From contig NZ_VFNP01000001.1 of the NCBI RefSeq assembly GCF_006715635.1, positions 248,001 through 312,000 of the forward strand: a stretch of DNA of 64,000 nucleotides, in the 5' to 3' direction. Below are positions 1 through 7,837 of this stretch, one piece after another (position 1 is the first letter of the stretch; every line of letters starts with the position of its first letter). This DNA comes from Streptomyces sp. SLBN-118 (GTDB taxonomy: Bacteria; Actinomycetota; Actinomycetes; Streptomycetales; Streptomycetaceae). Below the pieces are notes generated by a model. It saw only the letters and a program-made list of their open reading frames with translations. It was not told where the DNA came from and made no database searches. Position numbers and translations under genes: made by a program.

Positions 1-147
1 GATGATCCCGTGGAGTCGGTCGTCCGGCCCGCAGATCGGGAGGGCTCCGACGTCCAGCTCGCTCATCCGGCGCGCGGTGGCCTCCAGCGTTTCGCTCTCC
101 TGCACGCAGGCGGTACCTGTGTGCATGATCTCCCGGGCAGTGGTCAT
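1..147 (-). CDS. CBS-domain protein, N-terminal part (cut by window start)
   Basis: The 49 visible residues start MTTAREIMHTGTACV and continue with ETLEATARRMSELDVGALPI, the usual first half of a CBS domain (ligand-binding beta-alpha pair, often for adenine nucleotides). A good ribosome site, GAAGGAGGC, lies just upstream of the ATG. The rest of the protein is outside the window, so it cannot be told whether there is a second CBS or a BON domain. It belongs to the same broad family as the other CBS proteins here but is not a copy of any of them in the visible part. Confidence 0.8.
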   Translation of the reverse strand, partial: MTTAREIMHTGTACVQESETLEATARRMSELDVGALPICGPDDRLHGII

Positions 148-353
148 GGCCGCCTCCTTCGAGCCTCGCTGTCTGCGCGGGGAGGCTCCTTGGGCTGGAC
201 CCGCCCCGACGCTACTCCTTAGGGCCAGTGTGGGTTCTTCGGATCCCGTACGCATGCCGGGGCGGGACAAGCCGTGCCCTGCCTCGTTCCCTCCTCACAG
301 GGCCGGAGGTCATGTCCCCTGCAGTGGTGTAATCGCGTAAATTGACACATCCC

Positions 354-385
354 CCGTGCCCGACCGCGGCCGGGGTCGGGCACGG
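354..385 (-). terminator. Intrinsic hairpin terminator of the DHFR-like gene
   Basis: A perfect 12-bp inverted repeat (354-365 with 374-385, arm CCGTGCCCGACC) encloses an 8-base loop and starts 13 bases past the stop codon of the DHFR-like gene. There is no long T run, which is common for actinomycete terminators. Confidence 0.7.
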
Positions 386-398
386 GCACGCTGTGCTG

Positions 399-971
399 TC
401 AGCGGACGACGTCGAAGACGTTCTTCTGCAGACCGTTGGCATAGACCTCGTGCTCGACCAGCTTCAGCTTCTGGGTGTCCTTGTCCGTGGCGCTGAACAG
501 GCGCTTGCCCGCGCCGAGCAGGAGCGGGAAGACGAGCAGGTGGTAACGGTCGATCAGGCCGGCGTCCGAAAGGGCCTGGTTCAGGGTGGCGCTGCCGTGG
601 AGGATGATCGGGCCGCCCTCGGTCTCCTTCAGTGCGGCGACCTCGTCGAGCGAGCGCAGTATCGTGGTCTCGCCCCAGTTCGTGACCAGGGCGTCATCGG
701 TGAGGGTGGTGGAGACGACGTACTTCGGCATCACCTTGTAGTCGGCGAAGTCCTCCATGTCGGGCCACACCGGGCTGAAGGCCTCGTAGCTGTTCCGGCC
801 CATCAGCATCGCGGTGGCTTCCTTCTGCTCCCGGCCCTTGATGTCGAATGCCTCGGGAAGGAATTCGACGTCCTTGAAGGTCCACCCAGAGTTCCGGTAA
901 CCGGCCTCACCGCCCGGGCCCTCCACGACGCCGTCGAGCGAGATGAAGGCGGTACTGATCAGGGTACGCAT
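399..971 (-). CDS. Dihydrofolate reductase family (RibD C-terminal-like) protein
   Basis: A 190-residue protein starting MRTLISTAFISLDGVVEGPGG, the standard opening of the small bacterial DHFR/RibD-C family, with MLMGRNSYEAF near residue 60 and a C-terminal LLLGAGKRLF motif. Members bind NAD(P)H in a Rossmann-like fold. Most have no proven substrate and are not true folate enzymes. It is cytosolic, with no signal or membrane segment. It stands alone and is followed by a strong hairpin, so it looks monocistronic. The family assignment is secure; the reaction is unknown. Confidence 0.88.
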   Translation of the reverse strand: MRTLISTAFISLDGVVEGPGGEAGYRNSGWTFKDVEFLPEAFDIKGREQKEATAMLMGRNSYEAFSPVWPDMEDFADYKVMPKYVVSTTLTDDALVTNWGETTILRSLDEVAALKETEGGPIILHGSATLNQALSDAGLIDRYHLLVFPLLLGAGKRLFSATDKDTQKLKLVEHEVYANGLQKNVFDVVR

Positions 972-1481
972 CTATGGTTCCTCGGTATCTCTTGTCTGGT
1001 TCTCAGCAGGTTCGGTCGGTGCACGCTTCGACCGCGGCGCACCAATCATGATCTATGACTGCGGATCGCGGAGAAACTCATCGGCCCTCGCCGGTTCCTC
1101 CCGGCGGTCTCGGCCACAGGGATCGTCCCGGGGAGTAAGCAAGGTGTCCGACCACGGGACCCGCCAGGTGCACAACCAGTCTCGACCGGTGGCGCGGCAA
1201 CGTGATGTGGTCGGCCTCGGTCCCAATGCAGGCCCGCCGTCCTTGCCTTGGCCCAGACCGAGCATCACTGGGAGTCACTCACCAGGCGGACAGCGGTTCG
1301 TGACGATGCGATGAGGAGGGCGACAAGCGCGGGCTCATGACGCAGTGGCGTCCCCGGTGGGCTGCACGCCCCTCAAACCGACTTGTGGACAGGGTCCTCG
1401 TGGATTGCTGGGGGCGGTGGCACCATCTCTGCACCGGCGTGGCCGGCCCGCTCGCGTCCCCAACTCGGCCCTGGAGGGGAA
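972..1481. other. Gene-free stretch between the DHFR-like gene and a small membrane protein
   Basis: About 500 bases with only short, compositionally poor open frames on both strands and no recognisable protein similarity. It must hold the promoters of the two divergent genes, but I see no clear operator, hairpin or repeat in it. Confidence 0.5.
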
Positions 1482-1838
1482 ATGTTCCCATGGTTGTGGA
1501 TCACTGTCTGGTCGGTGATCGTGCTGCCCCTGGCTGCGCTGTTCCTGTCCGGGCGGGTGCCGCAGTGGATGCGGCGGCAGTCCACACGTGGGGGACTCAA
1601 GGTGAAGGGGATCGCGATCCTGGTCCTGTATGTGGCCCTGCTGATCCCGCCCGTCACAGCCCTGACCGGAATGCGCTCCGAGGATGCGGACTTCCTGCGG
1701 ATGGTCCTGGTCCCGATGGCCGTCTTTGGCGGAAACGGACTCGTTCTCGGGGCGACCCTGTGCGAGCGTTTCAACCGCCGCGACGCCGAGCGCGCCGGGT
1801 CATCCGTCGCGCGCTCGACCTTGGACGGTCGTGCCTGA
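1482..1838 (+). CDS. Small three-helix membrane protein, unknown function
   Basis: A 118-residue protein with three hydrophobic segments (about residues 3-22, 42-60 and 73-90) separated by short Arg/Lys-rich loops, and a charged C-terminus. The ATG is preceded directly by GGAGGGGA. An upstream in-frame extension exists but carries no hydrophobic or conserved sequence. It lies 180 bases upstream of a cation/proton antiporter in the same direction and may belong to the same ion-homeostasis group. I do not recognise a family, and no function is assigned. Confidence 0.65.
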   Translation: MFPWLWITVWSVIVLPLAALFLSGRVPQWMRRQSTRGGLKVKGIAILVLYVALLIPPVTALTGMRSEDADFLRMVLVPMAVFGGNGLVLGATLCERFNRRDAERAGSSVARSTLDGRA

Positions 1839-1953
1839 TATCCACGCGAGGGCGCAGGACAGAATCCCTGCCGGGATCCGGCAATGTGAGGGCGCCGCGG
1901 GTGCGCGCTGGAGACCTGTCAATGTCGCGTAAGGGACGTGTAAAGTTCAGCGT

Positions 1954-1977
1954 GGTGTGCCGGGAAGCCTGGTCGGC
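1954..1977 (+). promoter_or_regulatory. Leader motif upstream of the antiporter (copy 1)
   Basis: The core GCCGGGAAGCCTGGTCGGC, preceded by GGTGT, lies 41 bases before the antiporter start and can fold through GCCG/CGGC pairing. Nearly the same 24-base block, with only two differences, occurs upstream of the small membrane gene at 6181. Downstream comes a 6+6 palindrome, AGAGAGCTCTCT, then the ribosome site. I infer a cis-acting RNA element, possibly an ion-responsive leader. I cannot match it to a named riboswitch class. Confidence 0.45.
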
Positions 1978-2018
1978 GAATTCGAGAGAGCTCTCTTTGC
2001 CGATCGGGGGACACCCTC

Positions 2019-3260
2019 ATGGTGCTCGTTGCCGTCTTCGGAGTCGCGCTGCTCATCGCGGTGCTGCTCTCCGGGCTTGCCGCCCGTACCGTCCTGTCCA
2101 CGTCGTTCCTCTTCCTCGTCGGCGGGGCGCTGGTCAGTGACGGCTTTCTCGGGCTGATCCACATCACGCCGGAGAGCGAGATCGTCGCGGTCACCGCGGA
2201 CCTCGCCTTGTTCGCGGTGCTGTTCACCGACGGAATGCACGTCTCCTTCCCGAAGCTGCGGGCCAACTGGAAGAACCCGGCCCGGGCTCTGGGCCTGGGC
2301 ATGCCGCTCGCCTTCGCCGGCATGGCTCTGATCACGCACTATCTGGTCGGTCTGGACTGGACGACGTCGTTCCTGGTCGGCGCGGTACTCGCGCCCACCG
2401 ACCCGGTATTCGCCTCCGCGATCGTCGGCCGCAAGGAAGTCCCGGCCAAGCTGCGGCAGTTGTTGAATGTGGAAAGCGGCATCAACGACGGCCTCGCCCT
2501 GCCGATCGTCCTGATCCTCATCGCCGCGGCCGGTCCCACGGCGGGCCCTGCGCACGCGTCGCTAGGCAAGATCGCCCTGGAGCTGGGAGGCGGGCTCGCC
2601 CTCGGCATCCTGCTGCCGCTGCTCGTGACCGGGCTGGTGCGGTTCCGGCTGCTCGGCGCGGAGGCGAAGCTGCAGCCGTTGCTGCCGCTGGCCACCGGGA
2701 TCATCCTGTACGGGCTGTGCCACCTCACCCACGCCAACCCCTACCTCGCGGCCTTCTCCGCGGGCGCGGTCCTCACCGCGGCCTCCCCTGAGGCGAAGGC
2801 AGCGTTCGAGCCGCTCGGTGAGGCGCTGGCCGAGCTGGCCAAGTTCGCAGCCCTGCTGGTCTTCGGCGCGCTGCTCACCCCGCAGCTGTTCGGCGACCTG
2901 TCCATCGGCGGCTATGTCGCTGTGGTTCTGGCGATCGTGCTCATCCGGCCGGCGTCGCTGCTGATATCGCTCATCGGAACGCGGTTCGACCGCCGGGAGA
3001 AGCTGGTCGCGGCCTGGTTCGGCCCGAAGGGCTTCGCTTCGGTCGTGTACGGGCTGCTGGTGCTGCAGGCCGGCATCCCGCACGGCCAGGAGGCGTACAC
3101 CCTGATCGCGGTCTGCATCGCGGCCTCGATCATCGCCCACAGCAGCACGGACGTGCCGATCGCCCGGCTCTTCCACGTGGACGACCTGGTCGGTATCCCG
3201 GCCGACCAGGACGGAGCGACACCAGACCACAGCAAGGAGATCGGCCATGCGCGCGCATGA
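2019..3260 (+). CDS. Cation:proton antiporter, CPA1/NhaP-type
   Basis: A 413-residue polytopic membrane protein with the CPA1 core: LAPTDPVFAS at residues 124-133 and the ion-site motif ESGINDGLALPIV from residue 152. It would exchange Na+ or K+ for H+ across the plasma membrane. Some 12 hydrophobic segments fill the length, and there is no C-terminal RCK or CBS regulatory domain, so it is shorter than regulated family members. The ATG follows GGGGGA. The last 14 bases overlap the next gene, which encodes a stand-alone CBS protein that may supply the missing regulatory part. The ion specificity cannot be read from the sequence. Confidence 0.92.
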   Translation: MVLVAVFGVALLIAVLLSGLAARTVLSTSFLFLVGGALVSDGFLGLIHITPESEIVAVTADLALFAVLFTDGMHVSFPKLRANWKNPARALGLGMPLAFAGMALITHYLVGLDWTTSFLVGAVLAPTDPVFASAIVGRKEVPAKLRQLLNVESGINDGLALPIVLILIAAAGPTAGPAHASLGKIALELGGGLALGILLPLLVTGLVRFRLLGAEAKLQPLLPLATGIILYGLCHLTHANPYLAAFSAGAVLTAASPEAKAAFEPLGEALAELAKFAALLVFGALLTPQLFGDLSIGGYVAVVLAIVLIRPASLLISLIGTRFDRREKLVAAWFGPKGFASVVYGLLVLQAGIPHGQEAYTLIAVCIAASIIAHSSTDVPIARLFHVDDLVGIPADQDGATPDHSKEIGHARA

Positions 3261-3699
3261 ACTCGCAGAGCCCTACCCTTCCGCCTCGACTGACGACAGC
3301 GCCTCGGATGCGGCACGGTTGCCGGCCGAGCGCCAGCTGTCCGCGCTGCGCGATGCGGACCAGCAGCCCTACGCCAACGTGCCGGGCCCCCAGCTCATCA
3401 AGCAGTTGGTACCCCACTACGTCCCGGAGACCCCGCATGTCGCCGCCGTGATCTACGATCGGCACCTCGCCGAGGTCACGGAGAAGATCGCGGGCCTGAC
3501 CGTCACCCAGTGGCTGCCGCCGCGGACGTCCGCGCCGCCGGTGGTCGGGCCCGACGCGGGAGCGCTGCAGGTGGCGGCGCTCGTGGCCCGGACCCGCAGC
3601 CCGCTGGTCGCCGCCATCGAACGCGACAGGGACCAGGTCCGGCTGGGGGGCGCCATCACGGCCGCCCGCCTCATGCAGCGACTCATCGGAGGATCGTGA
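3247..3699 (+). CDS. CBS-pair protein, diverged copy, coupled to the antiporter
   Basis: A 150-residue soluble protein clearly paralogous along its whole length to the CBS protein at 5397: both start MRA-(H/R)-(E/D)-LA and share QLIKQLVPHYV / QMVKVLVPEYV and the C-terminal ARTRSPLVA...AITAARLM block. This copy has lost much of the first CBS core, where the paralogue has LLVLDERGEPKAILP, so ligand binding there is doubtful. A strong site, AAGGAG, precedes the ATG. It overlaps the antiporter upstream by 14 bases and the next transporter by GTGA, so translation of all three is likely coupled. I infer a role in gating one or both transporters. Confidence 0.8.
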   Translation: MRAHELAEPYPSASTDDSASDAARLPAERQLSALRDADQQPYANVPGPQLIKQLVPHYVPETPHVAAVIYDRHLAEVTEKIAGLTVTQWLPPRTSAPPVVGPDAGALQVAALVARTRSPLVAAIERDRDQVRLGGAITAARLMQRLIGGS

Positions 3700-4994
3700 A
3701 CGACTGGCAGAGCTGGGCCGCGATCGTCGTCTTCGCCGGCACGTACGCCCTGATCATCAGCGAGAAGATCCACCGGGTGGCGGCCGCTCTCGGTGGCGCC
3801 GGGCTGATGCTGGTGATCAGGGCGACCGACGACACGTCCGCCTTCTACTCCGAGCACAGTGGCATCGACTGGAACGTCATCTTCCTGCTGATGGGCATGA
3901 TGATGATCGTCGGCGTGCTGAAGAAGACCGGCATGTTCGAGTACCTGGCCATCTGGTCCGTGAAGAGAGCCAGGGCCAGGCCCTTCCGGGTGATGGTCAT
4001 GCTGATCGTGATCACCGCCGTGGCCTCCGCGCTGCTCGACAACGTCACCACCGTGCTGCTCATCGCCCCCGTCACCCTGCTGGTGTGCGAACGGCTCACG
4101 CTGCCCGTCGCCCCGTTCCTGATCGCCGAGGTCCTGGCCTCCAACATCGGCGGTATGTCGACCCTGGTCGGCGACCCGCCGAACATCATCATCGCCAGCC
4201 GGGCCGGCCTCACCTTCAACGACTTCCTCGTTCACCTCGCCCCGCTGTCCGCTCTGCTGATCGTGGTGCTGATCGCCATGTGCCGCTGGCTGTTCCGCAA
4301 GGCGTTCCTGTACGACGAAGACCGCGCGGCCGAGGTGATGGAGCTGGAGGAGCGCGAAGCCATCCGGGACCCCCGGCTCCTGGTCCAGGGCCTGATCGTG
4401 CTCACCCTGGTCGTCGCCGGATTCGTCCTGCACCCGGTGCTCCACTACGAGCCCAGCGTCGTTGCACTGCTGGGCGCCGGCCTGCTGATCGCCCTGTCCA
4501 CCGCGGAGACCGGGGAGGTGCTGGCCGAGGTCGAGTGGCCCACCCTGGCCTTCTTCGCCGGGCTGTTCATCATGATCGGCGGCTTGATCGAGACCGGCGT
4601 GATCGGCGAGGTGTCCAAGGCTCTCGCCGACGCCATCGGCGACAACGAGCTGGGCGGCTCCATGCTGCTGCTCAGTGCCTCCGCCGTGCTGTCCGGCATC
4701 ATCGACAACATCCCCTACGTCGCCACCATGGCGCCCATCACGAGCGACCTGGTCGAGGCGATGGGCGGCGACACGAACCACGTCATGTGGTGGGCCCTGG
4801 CCATCGGAGCGGACCTCGGCGGCAACGCCACCGCCATCGGAGCCAGCGCCAACGTCGTCGTCCTCGGCATCGCCGAGCGCAACCGCACCCCCATCTCCTT
4901 CTGGCAGTTCACCAAGTACGGACTCGTCGTCACCGTGGTTACCGTGGCGATCTCGGCCGGGTATGTCTGGCTGCGCTACTTCGCCCCGGCCTGA
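3696..4994 (+). CDS. ArsB/NhaD-like (SLC13, ion transporter superfamily) permease
   Basis: A 432-residue membrane protein built as two repeats, each ending in a conserved hairpin: LLDNVTTVLLIAP near 113-125 with SNIGGMSTLVGDPPNI at 149-164, and IIDNIPYVATMAP with GADLGGNATAIGASANV in the second half. This pattern is typical of ArsB/NhaD/P-like ion:proton transporters. The GTG start gives a 4-base GTGA overlap with the CBS gene; longer forms would run deep into that gene. The substrate (Na+/H+ or an oxyanion) is uncertain. No ArsR or arsenate reductase is nearby, which argues mildly for NhaD-like Na+/H+ exchange. Confidence 0.88.
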   Translation: MNDWQSWAAIVVFAGTYALIISEKIHRVAAALGGAGLMLVIRATDDTSAFYSEHSGIDWNVIFLLMGMMMIVGVLKKTGMFEYLAIWSVKRARARPFRVMVMLIVITAVASALLDNVTTVLLIAPVTLLVCERLTLPVAPFLIAEVLASNIGGMSTLVGDPPNIIIASRAGLTFNDFLVHLAPLSALLIVVLIAMCRWLFRKAFLYDEDRAAEVMELEEREAIRDPRLLVQGLIVLTLVVAGFVLHPVLHYEPSVVALLGAGLLIALSTAETGEVLAEVEWPTLAFFAGLFIMIGGLIETGVIGEVSKALADAIGDNELGGSMLLLSASAVLSGIIDNIPYVATMAPITSDLVEAMGGDTNHVMWWALAIGADLGGNATAIGASANVVVLGIAERNRTPISFWQFTKYGLVVTVVTVAISAGYVWLRYFAPA

Positions 4995-4997
4995 CCG

Positions 4998-5288
4998 ATG
5001 ACCACATGGACACACGCTTCCCTCGCCTGCAGCATCGTCGCGGCCGCGCTCGTCATCCGTACCGCGCTGGGCGAGCTGCGCCGGCCTGGCACCGCTCGAG
5101 AGCAGCGGCTGTTCCTGACCAACACGGCGGCTGTGATGACGGGTGCCGCCTCTGCGGCCGTATTGGGGGCGGCGCTCGTATTCGTCGAAACCGATCCTGG
5201 CCATGCTGTATGGGCGCTGCTGGGCGGGATCCTGACCGCGTTCATCGTCGACCGGCTGATGGACCAAGCCGGAAAGGGGCGGGAATGA
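4998..5288 (+). CDS. Small membrane protein next to the NhaD-like permease
   Basis: A 96-residue protein with an N-terminal helix (about 6-24), a middle hydrophobic stretch (46-66) and a third one (70-88) ending in a charged tail. It begins three bases after the permease stop, so it is almost certainly in the same transcript. No family is recognised. Small proteins in such operons are sometimes accessory subunits, but nothing in the sequence shows that here. Confidence 0.65.
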   Translation: MTTWTHASLACSIVAAALVIRTALGELRRPGTAREQRLFLTNTAAVMTGAASAAVLGAALVFVETDPGHAVWALLGGILTAFIVDRLMDQAGKGRE

Positions 5289-5396
5289 ACCGGGACCGGA
5301 CCGCGGAAGGTATGTGTCGCGTCAAGGTCATCGCCGGGAGCCCGATGATGACCGACGCTGGGAACAGGGGCATGACGAGCAGACGAGGAGCCGGCC

Positions 5397-5882
5397 GTGC
5401 GCGCACGAGACCTGGCAGTTGAGTACGAATCGGTGAGCGTCGGCAGCGACGCACTGGAGGCGGCCCGGCTGATGGCCGAGCACCAGCTCCCGGGACTCCT
5501 GGTGCTGGACGAGCGCGGCGAACCCAAGGCGATCCTGCCCGCCTCCCAGATGGTCAAGGTCCTGGTGCCCGAGTACGTGATCGAGGACCCGACTCTGGCC
5601 GCGGTCGTCGACGAGAAGCACGCCGACCGTCTGTGCCGGGCCCTGGTCGGCCGCAGTGTCGGCGACTGTCTCCCACGGGCCACGACCCCGCCGCCCATCG
5701 CGGATCCCGACGACACCGCGCTGGAGGTGGCCGCGCTCATGGCACGGGTCCGCAGCCCGCTGGTGGCCGTGGCCGAGAAGGCCAAGGACGGCACCCATCT
5801 GCTCGGGGTGATCACAGCCGCCCATCTTCTGCATGAACTCCTCGCAGCGTCGGGCGGCTACGGCGGCAGGAGTCGGCCGTGA
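5397..5882 (+). CDS. CBS-pair protein, better preserved paralogue
   Basis: A 161-residue soluble protein with two CBS repeats: ALEAARLMAEHQLPGLLVLD around 20-40 and ALEVAALMARVRSPLVAV around 105-125, ending in GVITAAHLLHEL. CBS pairs usually bind AMP, ATP or related nucleotides and report energy state. The GTG start is supported by GGAG nine bases upstream and by alignment with its paralogue at 3247. The order transporter, CBS, transporter, small protein, CBS suggests a duplicated sensor serving two ion exchangers. Confidence 0.85.
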   Translation: MRARDLAVEYESVSVGSDALEAARLMAEHQLPGLLVLDERGEPKAILPASQMVKVLVPEYVIEDPTLAAVVDEKHADRLCRALVGRSVGDCLPRATTPPPIADPDDTALEVAALMARVRSPLVAVAEKAKDGTHLLGVITAAHLLHELLAASGGYGGRSRP

Positions 5883-5948
5883 CCGGCCGGATCATCCCAT
5901 GGATCTGTCCAGTCGGGGGCGCGGCTGTTGCCGGGCACAGGCGCGCCC

Positions 5949-6114
5949 TAAGGGCTGTCCCGCAATACCCGGCGGATGAGCGCGCGGCGTCAGATGCGGT
6001 GCATCGCAAGGCGGAGAGTCGTCCTCATACTGGGCGTATTCGGGCGATTCGACAACGCAGCGAGGTGCCGTAGCTGTCGTCGCGCGCCCGGCGGGTATTG
6101 CGGGACAGCCCTTA
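5949..6114. mobile_element. IS630-type miniature inverted-repeat element (MITE), 162 bp
   Basis: Perfect inverted ends of at least 21 bp begin AGGGCTGTCCCG and read outward to a TA on each side. The outer bases give C-TA-[element]-TA-G, exactly what insertion into a CTAG target with TA duplication would leave, the hallmark of the IS630/Tc1-mariner group. The 162-bp interior has no transposase frame. The perfect arms suggest recent insertion or selection on a hairpin. Confidence 0.75.
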
Positions 6115-6125
6115 GGATCACGGCA

Positions 6126-6149
6126 GGTGAGCCGGGAAGTCTGGTCGGC
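6126..6149 (+). promoter_or_regulatory. Leader motif upstream of a small membrane gene (copy 2)
   Basis: The core GCCGGGAAGTCTGGTCGGC, preceded by GGTGA, differs from the copy before the antiporter at two positions only. It begins 11 bases past the end of the MITE and 55 bases before the ATG at 6181. The similarity stops abruptly outside the 24-base block, so it is a short conserved element rather than a duplicated gene start. Confidence 0.45.
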
Positions 6150-6180
6150 ATGAAATTCCTTCTGCTCTGGAGATCCGCCG

Positions 6181-6474
6181 ATGTCCTTGTCCCTGGTTGT
6201 GCTTGCCGCCTGGGCCGTGGCTTTCCTGACGCTCAATGTGATCCTTTGCGTACGCGTGTGGCGCATACGGGACCTGCCCACGTGGCGCCGGTTGTTGCCC
6301 GCTGCACTGCTGTGCGCCGCGCTGGCCGCCAGTCTCACCCGGGCCGCCGGAATCACGGTGATCGCTTCAACTGTGGCGTTCCCTCTGAATGTGGCGACGC
6401 TGGTGGTTGCTCTTGGCGAGATCCGAGGGCATCGGTGTTCAGCGGGAAGCCCTGCGAGCGAGCCGATGGGGTGA
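6181..6474 (+). CDS. Small membrane protein, unknown function
   Basis: A 97-residue protein with three hydrophobic stretches (about 3-22, 38-55 and 58-80) and a short polar C-terminus. The start is supported by GGAG nine bases upstream. Its leader shares the 24-base motif found before the antiporter at 2019, so it may answer to the same signal. It converges with the K+-channel gene, leaving 24 bases between the stops. No known family is recognised. Confidence 0.6.
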   Translation: MSLSLVVLAAWAVAFLTLNVILCVRVWRIRDLPTWRRLLPAALLCAALAASLTRAAGITVIASTVAFPLNVATLVVALGEIRGHRCSAGSPASEPMG

Positions 6475-6498
6475 TCCCGGCGATGCGGCGCACCACTT

Positions 6499-7398
6499 CT
6501 ACGGGTGTGCCGGACGGTTCACAGCTCGGAGCTGAGCTCTCCCATGATCTTCCGCGTAGGCCTGGTAGATGTCGCGTGGTGTGCCACCGATGTGGAGAAA
6601 TCGCTCGTCGAGGATGGTGGAAAGGTCCTCCAGTGCGGTGATGAGCAGTGCGGCGGCGAACCGCACCTCGGCGTGCCGTGCGTTGTCGGCACGGTCGGCG
6701 AGGTCGGCGGCGTAGCGGATTCTGGCGGCCAGTGAGGTGTGGTCCTCGCCTTCGTGGAAGTAGTAGGACTCGGCGAACTGGAGGAAGTCCACCGAGATAC
6801 GCGCCACTTCCCCGGCGAGGTTGTCCAGGACGCCCGCTCCCAGAGGGGAGTCGAGCTGCAGCGGTGAGGGATCGTTCCGCTGCAGCTGGGACAGCCGCAG
6901 AGCCAGTGTGCGTCTGCGGATGAGAGCCGGATAGATCTCCAGCACCCAGGAGACCGTGGCCGTGAGCAGAGCGAAGCCGACGAGGGCTTCCAGGGGCGCG
7001 ACGATGCGCAGCCACGGCTCGGCCGGGGCGATGTCGCCGAGCCCGAGCGTCGCCACGGTGACCAGCGAGATGTACAGCGAATCCACCGGTCCTCCGTGCT
7101 CGGCCGGCTTCAGGCCCGTGGCGAACGAGAAGGCGTCCGGCAGGTGCGGCCAGTAGATCAGTGCCCATCCCACGACGACGGTGCCTGCCCACATGGCCAC
7201 CACCGCCACCATGGCGAGCGGACCGGCCAGCCCTGCCGCCCGTCTGCGAAGAGGGAGGCGCTGGGACAGTCTCCACAGGGCCGACATGACGTGCCGGCTC
7301 AGCCCTCCGTGACGGGTGGGGTGCCACAGCGTGTGGAACACGTCCCGCAGCGCGACCATGACGAGAGCTGCTCCGACCAATGAGACCAGCCATTTCAT
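6499..7398 (-). CDS. Two-helix K+-channel-like protein
   Basis: A 299-residue protein with an N-terminal membrane helix (4-20), a second one (60-82), a pore loop carrying TLGLGD at 117-122 and a third helix (about 130-150), followed by a soluble helical C-terminal half. The TxGxGD filter is the K+-channel signature. The soluble part is not an obvious RCK domain and is rich in His and Asp. I chose the start MKWLVSLVG because GGGAG precedes it; an upstream extension of 24 residues is low-complexity. K+ selectivity is likely from the filter but gating is unknown. Confidence 0.82.
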   Translation of the reverse strand: MKWLVSLVGAALVMVALRDVFHTLWHPTRHGGLSRHVMSALWRLSQRLPLRRRAAGLAGPLAMVAVVAMWAGTVVVGWALIYWPHLPDAFSFATGLKPAEHGGPVDSLYISLVTVATLGLGDIAPAEPWLRIVAPLEALVGFALLTATVSWVLEIYPALIRRRTLALRLSQLQRNDPSPLQLDSPLGAGVLDNLAGEVARISVDFLQFAESYYFHEGEDHTSLAARIRYAADLADRADNARHAEVRFAAALLITALEDLSTILDERFLHIGGTPRDIYQAYAEDHGRAQLRAVNRPAHP

Positions 7399-7473
7399 AC
7401 GCGTCTCCCAGAACGTGGCGTATGCGGTGCCCAGCATGCACGGCAGCCCGCTCCGAGCTGTGCAGGCCACGCC

Positions 7474-7686
7474 TCAGAGGGTGAGTCGCCCGTACAGCAG
7501 GTCGTCGATGAACTCCCGGCGGGCCGCCTCCTCCTGACGCACTGCCAGGCGCAACGCCCGTTCATGCCCCTCCGCGAAGGCGTCCACGGCCTGCGGTGGT
7601 GGCCCGCCCAGCGGCGGGTGCGTGTGCTGCAAGGCGTTGATGGCGGTCGGGCGTTCTTCGAGGTACGCCAGGTAGTCCGGCGCCAT
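7474..7686 (-). CDS. Small hypothetical protein
   Basis: A 70-residue soluble protein, starting MAPDYLAYLEERP, that ends REFIDDLLYGRLTL. The acidic, helix-forming C-terminal half and normal codon usage suggest a real gene, but the ribosome site is poor and an extension of 20 residues upstream is possible. It stops 75 bases before the K+-channel start on the same strand. No family is recognised. Confidence 0.45.
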   Translation of the reverse strand: MAPDYLAYLEERPTAINALQHTHPPLGGPPPQAVDAFAEGHERALRLAVRQEEAARREFIDDLLYGRLTL

Positions 7687-7837
7687 TCTGGCGCGGCGGG
7701 CTGTTTTCTGTCCGGGTCGTGCCCTGTCGCTTGCGCTCGGTACCAACGGCCGATGTCGCCGGGGTCAGGTGCCCCATTTGGCGGGGTCCCGGGCGGTTCC
7801 GACAGCCAACAGGATCCCCCGCGGCCTCCAGCGAGTC

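Noticed and set aside
3453..5267. 604-codon minus-strand open frame opposite the NhaD-like permease
   Set aside because: Low-complexity Gly/Asp/Gln/His-rich translation typical of an antisense frame in GC-rich DNA; the plus strand has conserved motifs.
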